This document shows positions 56,120 to 64,000 of a DNA stretch of 64,000 bases, one piece after another. Each line of letters starts with the position of its first letter. The stretch's first letter is position 1. Below the pieces are notes generated by a model. The model was given only the letters and a program-made list of their open reading frames with translations, ran no database searches and had not been told where the DNA came from. Position numbers and translations under genes: made by a program. The DNA is from Sycon ciliatum (taxonomy: Eukaryota > Porifera > Calcarea > Leucosolenida > Sycettidae). The DNA is taken from the NCBI RefSeq assembly GCF_964019385.1, contig NC_088645.1, forward strand, positions 23,060,104-23,124,103. Reading direction: 5' to 3'.

Positions 56120-56647
56120 AAGGCACGTACAGGAGAGTGCATGGCTCGTGAATGCTATCCAGTTCTGATATTCTTCTTGCATCCCACCCCGCTATTGCTG
56201 CGCATTGACCGTGCTCGGCTATGATGGATTACAGAATCACTGATTCAGATTCTTACCTCTAGTCCAGACCTTGAAACGACTGTTAGGTACGATCCCAATA
56301 GAATCTCCCTCTCTGATCACGGGTGAGTAGTAGTCGGCGGGAGTAGACAGTTTTGCTCCTAAAAGCTAATGGGACTCCTATCTGCTATGACCCCGGTGAG
56401 ACACCATGCAGTCAGGACTATGGCCTATCTTCGACAGCACTGCTTGGCGGACAGCCCGTGGAAAAGAATGCTCGAGCTCAGTTGGGGCTAAGCTGCTTTG
56501 AAGTCGCCCTCTTATCCGCTCACAACCTCAATGATTACCGGTATCGATCACTGCAGTGCGAAAGTGAATCTGTGTGCAGTTTTTCGCATTCCCGTCTCGG
56601 ATGAGATTAGCCTGGCCAACCCCAACTCTCGACAGTACTCCTGCCTA
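56120..56647. other. Unassigned sequence
   Basis: An open frame at 56353-56604 (83 codons, starts after CTCCTAAAAGCT) shows no domain. No gene can be supported. Confidence 0.35.
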
Positions 56648-56985
56648 TAGGGCTTGAAAGTGATGACGTCAAAAACGGTCAGGGAGTAGTAAATTGACAT
56701 CAGATTTCTATTTTGGATCCACTGAGGTGTGACTTTGCTATTGCCTCAGTATGTGGGTACATAGCAACCCACTCATGTCGTATGCAGGGGTGACTTTTAC
56801 TTCGCCACCAGTTGTAACCCCGCCCCCAGTAGCCAAATCAGTAAGTTTCACTGGTTACATCACCTTGCTGTGAGTAAGACGGCTTGAAATGTGCTTGGAT
56901 CCATACAAAAACTGGATCCAAGTGGATCCAATTTTTGAATTTTTGAAATTGTTGCTATGCTGTGACGTAGCACTTTCAAGCCCTA
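56648..56985. mobile_element. MITE with TAGGGCTTGAAAGTG ends, copy 1
   Basis: Begins TAGGGCTTGAAAGTGATGAC and ends GTCACAGC-type sequence closing CACTTTCAAGCCCTA: a 15-bp perfect terminal inverted repeat followed by TGACGTCA / TGACGTAG. 338 bp, non-coding; a second copy lies at 60635. Confidence 0.88.
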
Positions 56986-56989
56986 TTCA

Positions 56990-58340
56990 CAAGCAACACA
57001 GTACAAGCGCTAATATTACTAGGTCTCAGTCTGTTAGCACGGCCCGCTGTTGTGTAAATGACATAATTTTGTTCTTCATGTGCATGGTAAAATGTTTGCG
57101 AGCGCTTCGGACCGGAGTGTTGCCAGTCTGGTCCTCTGGGCTCGTGTCGTCAGCTGCCGTCAACCATACAGATGATGGTCAACCCTGGCCTAGGTCTACG
57201 GTTCAGTTTTCCGCGCTTCTGAGCCTTGAGCACGTGCTGTACATACTCGAGTCAACTCAGGTGCTGTCCCTTGTCAGCGCCCTTTCACTGACAAGATCGT
57301 GTCGGACCCAACTCTGACTGTCTCCACGTCTCTGGACAACTACGGACACAGCATGCTTAGCTCACTCAGTACTGAGTTAGTAATAGTAGTTTTATCTGCC
57401 AACGAATGGCGCAGAATTATTTGTGCCAGGTGGTAGATCATCGATCTACTGCTGAGGTAGGCTGTCGTCCTGTGTTGTACCCTACATTACCACAGTACAG
57501 CTCTCGCAACCGCTTGGCTGTACTTTGCACTGAACAGATTGCATGCATCAGTGCATGCATGCTGGCGATGATGGTGCATGCATACTGACCGCCTGCACGT
57601 GCAATAAAACTGTAAACTGTCTACCATGGTCCATGGTCTACACTACACTCTACACCTCATCATGTCATGACATGATGAGGGACGGACAGGGCTCAGCGCG
57701 AGCTCGTGAAGGGATTTTCCCCAGGTTTGGGGTTTGCGGACGCTTGGCTCGACTGTCCACGCGCACGGCGAGGTTGGCCGGATATTTTATTGCGATCTTT
57801 CAGCACTGCAATCAGCATGATCATAGTGCATGTAGTGTGTTGGAGCATGCATCCGTCGTGACCAGGTGACGGATCGTGATCTTCACAGATTTCAGACTTC
57901 ACTGAGCAGCGACCGTATCCATGCCATGGCTCACCAGGAAAACCGTCTGGATTTGCGCTTTCCAGCGCATGCAGTGCCGCAAGTAGTCAACACGACAAAA
58001 TAGACCTTCAACTAGTTACTTCAAGACCACATAATCATTGCCAGACAGCGTCAGCCGTACCAGCATGCCATGGCAAAGACAGTCGAGCCACTACATGAAC
58101 TGGCACTAGCACCTCAGGTTGTGTTGCATGGTTTTCACGGCGGCCTGGCGGAACGTAAAATGTAGTTCGTGTTGTTGAGGTTGGGAATAGAAGGCATATC
58201 CCATAGCCATCCCTACTGTGTGCTCAGTCTAGTCCCACCGATCTACTCTACTAGCAGTAGATCTACTACGCACTCGAGTGCTGGCAGTTACTAGTACTTG
58301 GCAGCATACCTAGCCGGCTTCATTCATATCGGATAATTAT
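56990..58340. other. Unassigned intergenic sequence
   Basis: Several open frames of 60-140 codons (for example 56889-57317) show no domain. Short GCATGCATGCA words occur near 57541-57570. Confidence 0.4.
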
Positions 58341-58350
58341 CGATATCCAG

Positions 58351-58477
58351 CTTGAAGGGCACGGCGTCGGGAGCACAGCAGCCTAGCCAGGCGGACGGAA
58401 CAGCACAGCACCGGAGGATCTTCCGCCACACAACGCACGCCAACCAGCTCTATCAGACAGATTCAGAAATCAGAGGG
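58351..58477 (+). other. Candidate upstream exon of the 61381 CARD gene
   Basis: Bounded by acceptor GATATCCAG and a good donor AGAGGG|GTAAGA. Open in one frame for 42 codons (Gln/Ala/Thr-rich, no Met) and exits in phase 0, which would join the ATG at 61381 without a stop. It could be coding or a 5' UTR exon. Confidence 0.35.
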
Positions 58478-58634
58478 GTAAGAAGCCTTGAGAAGTCATT
58501 CTGTTACGTGCACACGACACGGTATAGACATACAGTGCTATTCCATGAAATCCAATCGCCTGAGTGAAGTAGTTAGTTTGCAGCAAACGCCATTTCGCAT
58601 GCCGGTACTAGTGGACACATCTCTATCTTAGCCT

Positions 58635-59695
58635 CAGGCGCGTACGCAGGGGGGGTTTCCCGTTGCCCGGAAACCCCCCAAATGTTCCAAACGAGCAACG
58701 TTTTTGGGCATATTTTGGTAGGGCGCACGATCGATCTGGCAAGAATGCGAAACTTCAACAGATCGTAACTCAGTCAATCTCACTCAAATCTAACGATCCA
58801 GATATCCAGGTCGAAAAGAAAACTCTCAGCTGTTGGTTGCAACAATTATTATTTGCGACGCGCTGCGAGCAATGTCTCTTGAGATAAATCGTTCGTAAGT
58901 TGAGCCACGACCTTTCAAAAGCGCGCAGTGGGACTCGAGTATCAAGAATTTGAGACTTTTCGTCCCGCTGACTTGCTCAATTATTTGCAGGATCCCGAGG
59001 AGCTTCACTTGTGATATTTTCAAGAGTACACAGCAAAAAACGAAACTCTGCGATCAAGAAAAGCGAAATCGCTGGAGCAGGACGCGTTTTTCGGCCTTTC
59101 GCCCAGTTGGGGCATTTTTTCGCACCGTCGCTGCACTCTACCGCTATAGCATTATAGAGCTGGATATGTACATGTCTGTACTGAGTCCTGGCAATCATGG
59201 TCGACCTCATTCTCTCCCTGGTAGGTCTACCTTTCCACTTCCAGGAAGCCTAGGATAATGAAGATTGAGTGATTAGAACTGAAGTTTATGATCCAAAGAA
59301 CACGAAAAAGTGCATCATTTTGAAAATTTCCTATGGTATGGTATGGTACTGATTTATTTGAATTCGATATCTCAACAGTACAATGTACAACTTGGGAAGA
59401 TCCGAATGACATAGATACATATAAAAGTGGAGTAGGTGCTACAGCTGATCATTTTATCGCAGATTGTGGGACTAAACTAATACCAGTATGCAAGTACACA
59501 AGAAATAAAAGCTGAATAAATACGACTGCAAGACTTTGGGGAAAAGCACCAATCAAAGCAAAACAAAGCGACATATCACTCATTCCGGGTATATTGTATA
59601 TATATTGTAGGGCTCTTTAGACAGGGTTTAAAAACGAGTCAATGCTTGCAATTCGGTTGGAAACCCCCCTAGAGGTGACCCTGCGTACGCGCCTG
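58635..59695. mobile_element. 1.06-kb TIR element with CAGGCGCGTACGCAGGG ends
   Basis: A 17-bp perfect inverted repeat (CAGGCGCGTACGCAGGG at the left, CCCTGCGTACGCGCCTG at the right), with further G/C-run and GGTTTC similarity inside. Flanking octamers CTTAGCCT and GGCAGCCT share five bases. It contains a short frame at 59333-59515 that ends C-G-T-K-L-I-P-V-C and is followed directly by AATAAA (59514-59519); otherwise non-coding. Confidence 0.7.
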
Positions 59696-59698
59696 GGC

Positions 59699-60370
59699 AG
59701 CCTGTCACCAGGAAACCCTATATATAGGGTTTGACATAACGCTACACATAAAGAAGCTATGTATAGGGTTAGGACCCCTAAAGAAAGGGTTTGATCAGTC
59801 CTCACAACTGGGCACACAATACACACAGTTTCACTTGTTTGTTTTTTTTAAATATTTTCACTGCATTGATGTTAGCAGGAGCGCTCCTACGCAGTGCGCG
59901 AGTGTCGCCGCATTTCCTGCTTCCGACCCACGTGTGGATCAGCTGATGCAGAAACGGCAATGGCGGGAGCGGCAGCTGCGACAGCCGCTTTTGATGCTTC
60001 GCCTTCTTCTTCAGGAGGATCCGACGCTGCTGGAACATCGACATCATCATCCTGAGTCGACACCAGGTCGCCAGGAACATTCTCATCGCCCGAGTTCGTC
60101 TCCACTAACTCAAGTTGCTCTTCCTCCATCGTGAAAAACACAAACCCTAGATGTAGGGCCTAGAATTCTTCACGACAGCGCTGCACTAAAACTAACCGTA
60201 CTCGAAGAAAATAGCAACAAAATGTTCACGGTCTTCAGCAAGAGAACCCTTCGTACATTCTACGTATGTGGGCACAGGCGTCTAGTTGCCATAGCAGCCA
60301 AGTGGGCTCTCAAGAGAGCACAAGATAGAACGCGCGGCTGAAAACCCTATAAATAGGGTTTGACAGGCTA
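59699..60370. mobile_element. Possible TIR element with AGCCTGTCA / AACCCTATA ends
   Basis: The left edge AGCCTGTCACCAGGAAACCC continues to TATATATAGGGTTT; the right edge AAAACCCTATAAATAGGG continues to TTTGACAGGCT. These are inverted repeats apart from a 6-bp difference. AGGGTTT words recur inside. The minus-strand frame at 60141-59887 lies within it. Confidence 0.45.
59887..60141 (-). CDS. Hypothetical acidic protein or first exon, minus strand
   Basis: 84 codons from an ATG at 60141, or from the internal ATG 12 nt later (M-E-E-E-Q-L-E-L-V). The first 45 residues are Glu/Asp-rich, then Ala-rich, then G-R-K-Q-E-M-R-R-H. Codon use is more gene-like than its surroundings. It stops just inside a GTAG-containing stretch that could be a donor. 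I recognise no domain; it may belong to the enclosing element or be the first exon of a minus-strand gene. Confidence 0.3.
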   Translation of the reverse strand: MFFTMEEEQLELVETNSGDENVPGDLVSTQDDDVDVPAASDPPEEEGEASKAAVAAAAPAIAVSASADPHVGRKQEMRRHSRTA

Positions 60371-60373
60371 AGA

Positions 60374-60629
60374 TAGCGCGTTTCAAAAGTCCAGACCTTT
60401 GGTTTCAAAAAACCGTTAGGCCAGCATCTATACCACATAAAATCTGTGAACGCTTTGTACATAAAATTTCCGAAATTGGGCGTTTGTTATCCTATTGCTT
60501 AGAAATTGATATGAGAAAAATTGCGGAAGCTGCCTGAGCAATATACCGAAGTCTAAGAAACCCAAAAAGCGCAAACCAAATTTGAATTATTCGAAAAAGT
60601 CTAGAGGTCTATACTTTTGAAACGCGCTA
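60374..60629. mobile_element. MITE with TAGCGCGTTTCAAAAGT ends
   Basis: Left TAGCGCGTTTCAAAAGTCCA and right TATACTTTTGAAACGCGCTA are inverted repeats (17 bp perfect, then AGACCT shared). 256 bp, wedged between two other MITEs. Confidence 0.8.
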
Positions 60630-60634
60630 TAGTA

Positions 60635-60964
60635 TAGGGCTTGAAAGTGATGACGTCAAAAGCGGCCAGGGAGTAGTAAGTTGACATCAGATTTCTATTT
60701 TGGATCCACTAAGGTGTGACTTTGCTATTGCCTCAGTATGTGGGTGCATAGCAACCCACTCATGTCGTATGAATGTTTGACTTTTACTTCGCCACCAGTT
60801 GTAACCCCGCCCCCAGTAGCCAAATCAGTCAGTTTCACTGGCTACATCACCTTGCTGTGAGTCGGACCGCTTGAAATATGCTTGGATCCACTGGATCCAA
60901 GTGGATCCAGTTTTTGAATTTTTGAAATTGTTGCTATGCTGTGACGTAGCACTTTCAAGCCCTA
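60635..60964. mobile_element. MITE with TAGGGCTTGAAAGTG ends, copy 2
   Basis: Same family as 56648-56985, well over 90% identical by eye, with the same TGACGTCA subterminal motif and a GGATCCA-rich right side. Its right end meets CTATAGGGC. Confidence 0.88.
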
Positions 60965-60969
60965 TAGGG

Positions 60970-61380
60970 CTGCACAGCACTTGAGTCACTCGAGATCCGA
61001 TTTCATTGAGCAAGTAATGTATTACATTGTACTAGATGAAGTACAAAAATTGGCACCAGGATAGTACTCACAGACACTGTCTCGACTCTGTGCGCAATGA
61101 TCATTAGATGAAATTCGGAATTGTCCTTGGCCGTAACGACGCGATACTCAGCTGCATGGCACTAGCCCTTGCCAGATAATGCTTGGCAAATTGGCAGATT
61201 CTACTCGAAAAGCAGTGAAATTGGCAGAACCATACGAACTTTATGGCAAACTCTTCCTAGAATTCTGCTCTATTTCTTCGTCCACATACCAAACATGCAT
61301 TTAACATACTGATGACATTCTGACTCGTGTTTTTCTCTCTGGTCATGTGATGTCTGCTCTCTGCACACGACTATGGTCAG
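60970..61380. other. Spacer with a partial inverted MITE
   Basis: 61175-61300 holds an inverted, decayed piece of the 43070-43271 MITE family (TTGGCAGATTCTACTCGAAA, CCACATACCAAACATGCAT). The rest is unassigned. Confidence 0.5.
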
Positions 61381-61701
61381 ATGGACAGACAGGAGAAGCG
61401 CTGTTGGCGACATCCGCTCTATCAGAAAAAAAACTTCCACAAAATCCTTTCTGCTGCCGAGCCTGTTGGTCTACGACTGGAACTCGCCTCCAAATGCCGC
61501 ATCACGCAGAACCAGAAATTGAAGCTGATTAACACGGAAAACAGCAAGGGCCCAGTCTGCCATAATGAGGAGCTGCTGCAGATGATAAGCTGCGGAGGCA
61601 CAGCAGCATTCCGTGACCTGCGAGACTCACTCGCGGCGATCTTGCCAGTTGGCCACGAGGGTTTGCTAAGCGATCTGCAGAAAGTGCTGGACGAAGTGTA
61701 G
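61381..61701 (+). CDS. CARD-like protein (106 residues, possibly CARD-only)
   Basis: Opens with ATG immediately after an acceptor-like CTATGGTCAG and ends TAG at 61699-61701. 106 residues. Residues about 19-104 look like one six-helix death-fold domain: F-H-K-I-L, R-L-E-L-A-S-K-C-R-I-T, then N-E-E-L-L-Q-M-I-S-C-G-G-T-A-A-F-R-D-L and a terminal L-L-S-D-L-Q-K-V-L helix. The N-E-x-L-L-x-x-I-x-x-G-G-x-x-x-F core matches the CARD-like exon of the minus-strand gene at 54027-54336 and the general CARD pattern. If the ATG is the true start, it is a CARD-only protein, a class that can act as a decoy regulator (inference). If spliced to 58351-58477, it has an N-terminal extension. Confidence 0.6.
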   Translation: MDRQEKRCWRHPLYQKKNFHKILSAAEPVGLRLELASKCRITQNQKLKLINTENSKGPVCHNEELLQMISCGGTAAFRDLRDSLAAILPVGHEGLLSDLQKVLDEV

Positions 61702-61714
61702 CTACTGGTACAGT

Positions 61715-61860
61715 GACCATCCACGGTTGGTAGAGTCAACCGTGGATGGTTGTGGAAAGGTCACTGGGTACCGAACACGGTGTCCTCCACCTTGTTTCAT
61801 GCTGTCAAACCAACAACACTGTACAACACTGTACATACATGTACATACATGTACTGAAGT
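61715..61860. repeat. Hairpin and CCGAACACGG-family repeat
   Basis: CCATCCACGGTTG and CAACCGTGGATGG form a perfect 13-bp stem around GTAGAGT, starting 14 bp after the CARD stop codon. Then follows CCGAACACGGTGTCCTCCAC with TGCTGTCAAACCAACAAC and an ACATGTACATAC run, a repeat also seen at 30838, 63510-63670 and 63780-63870. Confidence 0.7.
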
Positions 61861-62845
61861 ACTGGACTACGGGTACATGTGCCTACTGCAATGCGCTGAT
61901 CAGTCCACAAAGGACGAAACAGTTCTGCCTTCAGATTGAGTGCCTGCTGTGTATGAATACTTTGTGTTTTTTTTTAACGTTTGTTCTGACCTTCGACTTG
62001 AGAATTTGTCGTGAGAAAATATTGGGGCGCTTTCGATTACATATTTATACGTTTACACAATTCTGGATGTGGGTTTTGTAATTCTCGAATGACCATAATG
62101 TATGGATTGCGGCCATGTAAACGGAACGACTGGCATTCACAACGCATCATGTCATGTCCAGCATCGCGTACCAGTCCGTCCCGGTGAAGGCTCCATTTCC
62201 GCAACAATACTGGGCTTCGATAAAGCAGAACGCGTGTGCGAAAGGACCACGCAAAATGATCTGGTAATACTATTAATCAGGTCCAAACGTAAACTCAACT
62301 GCGGCAATTAGCTTTTCGGGAAGACAAAAGTAGCCCCTGCTTTCGCGCCACGCCGGCCAGGGAGGCTCTTCACGTGCTTTAGTCATGCATAACCAGACCG
62401 GTATAGCGCGGTAACATGCCAAGTGTGCAATTATTTGTCGCCAGAATTAGAGAAATTCTGCCCTCACTTCAGAATTGACTGAATTGGATAATTATAATCA
62501 ATTCTAACGACGGAATTTGTGTAATCGAACTGTGCCCCAACAATAACTAATTCTAGAATTGACCGAAATGTATGAAATCGAACACGACCATGGTCAAAGC
62601 ATTGCTCATTGCAGGCAAGGTCCCAGGTCCTAGTATTGTTGGAGTGGTCCGTGGGGCTAGCCTTTGGCACTGGCGATGACCAATACTAGTGTAGTAGTAG
62701 ACACGATTATGAGTGATCCAAAGGACCAAAAATCAAGCAGCGGCATATGACTCCTGGATTGTCAGCAGGGAACAGTGTGGTATTTTGCTTTCCCGTGATT
62801 GTAAGCCCATACTTGTGCATGTACACGCATTTCAAACTCATACGT
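61861..62845. other. Unassigned intergenic sequence
   Basis: No gene or bounded repeat recognised. AATTCT/AGAATT words cluster at 62450-62560. Confidence 0.4.
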
Positions 62846-62975
62846 CATTGAAACCTGTAACTAACGACCACCGCTTGGGGCCAGAGAAAGCTGTCTTTAG
62901 TGGCAGGTGGTCCTTAGTTAGAGGTTTGCACCGCACAACCATGAATGTGAGACCGTCCGTGCCTGGCGAAGTGGT

Positions 62976-63497
62976 CTGTAGTACCAGGCTGGTCGCTAGT
63001 CACGGTGGTCTTTGGTTACAGGTTTTACTGTAGTACCAGGCTGGTCGCTAGTCACGGTGGTCTTTAGTTACAGGTTTTACTGTAGTACCAGGCTGGTCGC
63101 TAGTCACGGTGGTCTTTAGTTACAGGTTTTACTGTAGTACCAGGCTGGTCGCTAGTCACGGTGGTCTTTAGTTACAGGTTTTACTGTAGTACCAGGCTGG
63201 TCGCTAGTCACGGTGGTCTTTAGTTACAGGTTTTACTGTAGTACCAGGCTGGTCGCTAGTCACGGTGGTCTTTAGTTACAGGTTTTACTGTAGTACCAGG
63301 CTGGTCGCTAGTCACGGTGGTCTTTAGTTACAGGTTTTACTGTAGTACCAGGCTGGTCGCTAGTCACGGTGGTCTTTAGTTACAGGTTTTACTGTAGTAC
63401 CAGGCTGGTCGCTAGTCACGGTGGTCTTTAGTTACAGGTTTTACTGTAGTACCAGGCTGGTCGCTAGTCACGGTGGTCTTTAGTTACAGGTTTTGCT
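62976..63497. repeat. 52-bp minisatellite, about ten copies
   Basis: Unit contains GTAGTACCAGGCTGGTCGCT, AGTCACGGTGGTCTTTAGTT and ACAGGTTTTACT. Copies are nearly identical. A reverse-complement relative, AAACCTGTAACTAACGACCA, lies upstream at 62849-62868. Confidence 0.95.
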
Positions 63498-63529
63498 GTA
63501 CAATGTGTCATGTTGTTTTTCCGTGTTCG

Positions 63530-63650
63530 GAAACAGTCACGGACCTTTCTACAACAATCCACGGTTGGTAGAGCCCCGGTCGGTTGCGACCATCTGAACC
63601 GTATGGGGGCTCTACCAACCGGTTGTAGAAAGGTCACCGTCAACCAACAA
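63530..63650. repeat. Inverted repeat, GACCTTTCTACAAC family
   Basis: GGACCTTTCTACAAC and GGTTGGTAGAGCCCC on the left face GGGGCTCTACCAACC and GTTGTAGAAAGGTCAC on the right. This could be a small complete MITE or hairpin. Confidence 0.75.
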
Positions 63651-63675
63651 CAACATGTTTGAACAAACAAGGTTA

Positions 63676-63782
63676 ACATGTACATGTACATGTACATACA
63701 TGTACATGTACATGTACATGTACATGTACATGTACATGTACATGTACATGTACATGTACATGTACATGTACATGTACATACA
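63676..63782. repeat. ACATGT hexanucleotide repeat
   Basis: About 17 tandem ACATGT/TACATG units. The hexamer is self-complementary, so the whole tract can fold back. Confidence 0.97.
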
Positions 63783-63870
63783 TGGTTGACAGCATGTAAC
63801 AAGGTGGAGGACACCGTGTTCGGAAACATTGTTACATGCTGTCAACCAATAACATGTTTGAACAAACAAG
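63783..63870. repeat. CCGAACACGG-family repeat, reverse copy
   Basis: GGTTGACAGCATGTAACAAG and GGTGGAGGACACCGTGTTCG, then a second TACATGCTGTCAACCAA facing the first: an inverted repeat pair within 80 bp. Confidence 0.7.
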
Positions 63871-64000
63871 GTTTACGTGCAACACACATCAGGAATCGTC
63901 ATTGTACTATTAAGTATTATAGAAAACCTATGGTTGATAAATATGGTGGTAAAGACACACCTGGCAATATGGCGGTAAACACACGCCTGCCCACACACGC

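Noticed and set aside
60138..60370. Telomeric or ribosomal-protein promoter element from AAACCCTA words
   Set aside because: The plant-type AAACCCTA motif occurs here only as part of the inverted-repeat edges and scattered copies inside one element.

Overview
The window is animal nuclear DNA. Genes are split by introns with GT..AG borders, the recognisable domains are metazoan (an RNF213-type ubiquitin ligase with RZ zinc finger, a TRAF/MATH-like fold, CARD/death-fold modules), and most of the sequence is microsatellite, minisatellite and DNA-transposon debris. The repeat-derived proteins resemble families I associate with sponges, corals and other marine invertebrates. I cannot fix the species.

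Layout. 1-1.6 kb: 43-bp satellite. 2.0-8.3 kb, plus strand: the last two exons of an RNF213-like gene; their intron holds a hAT element with a broken transposase nested inside a second hAT-type element. 9.8-16.9 kb: a near-identical tandem duplication of about 2.65 kb carrying an endonuclease-like retroelement fragment and a Mutator-like transposase relic. Each copy received a different transposon (a TTAA foldback element in copy 1, a 969-bp element in copy 2), and each serves as the other's empty site. 17.6-18.5 kb: retroelement scraps. 18.5-29.2 kb: macrosatellite with a 2,751-bp unit. 29-35 kb: gene-poor, with MITEs and palindromic words.

35.9-44.2 kb, plus strand: a four-exon gene (517 aa in my model) ending in a MATH/TRAF-like domain; the exon phases agree at all three junctions. 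44.2-46.4 kb: tandem repeats and MITEs. 47.6-55.0 kb, minus strand: a six-exon gene (318 aa in my model) with a CARD-like exon near the N terminus and a second death-fold-like helical region; the phases agree at all five junctions. Its introns contain a 370-bp CA tract, a 1.55-kb 19-bp minisatellite, a perfect 210-bp palindrome with a hammerhead-ribozyme-like core, a LINE tail and tRNA-derived SINEs. 55-61 kb: minisatellite and a nest of MITEs. 61.4-61.7 kb, plus strand: an exon encoding a second CARD-like protein. 62-64 kb: a 52-bp minisatellite that seems to come from a transposon end, and ACATGT repeats.

How the genes may relate (inference): RNF213-type ligases, TRAF/MATH proteins and CARD/death-domain adaptors all belong to innate immune and cell-death signalling. 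Four such loci within 60 kb may be a small immune neighbourhood or chance. All intron-exon models come from reading splice consensus and reading frame by eye; no transcript evidence was available.
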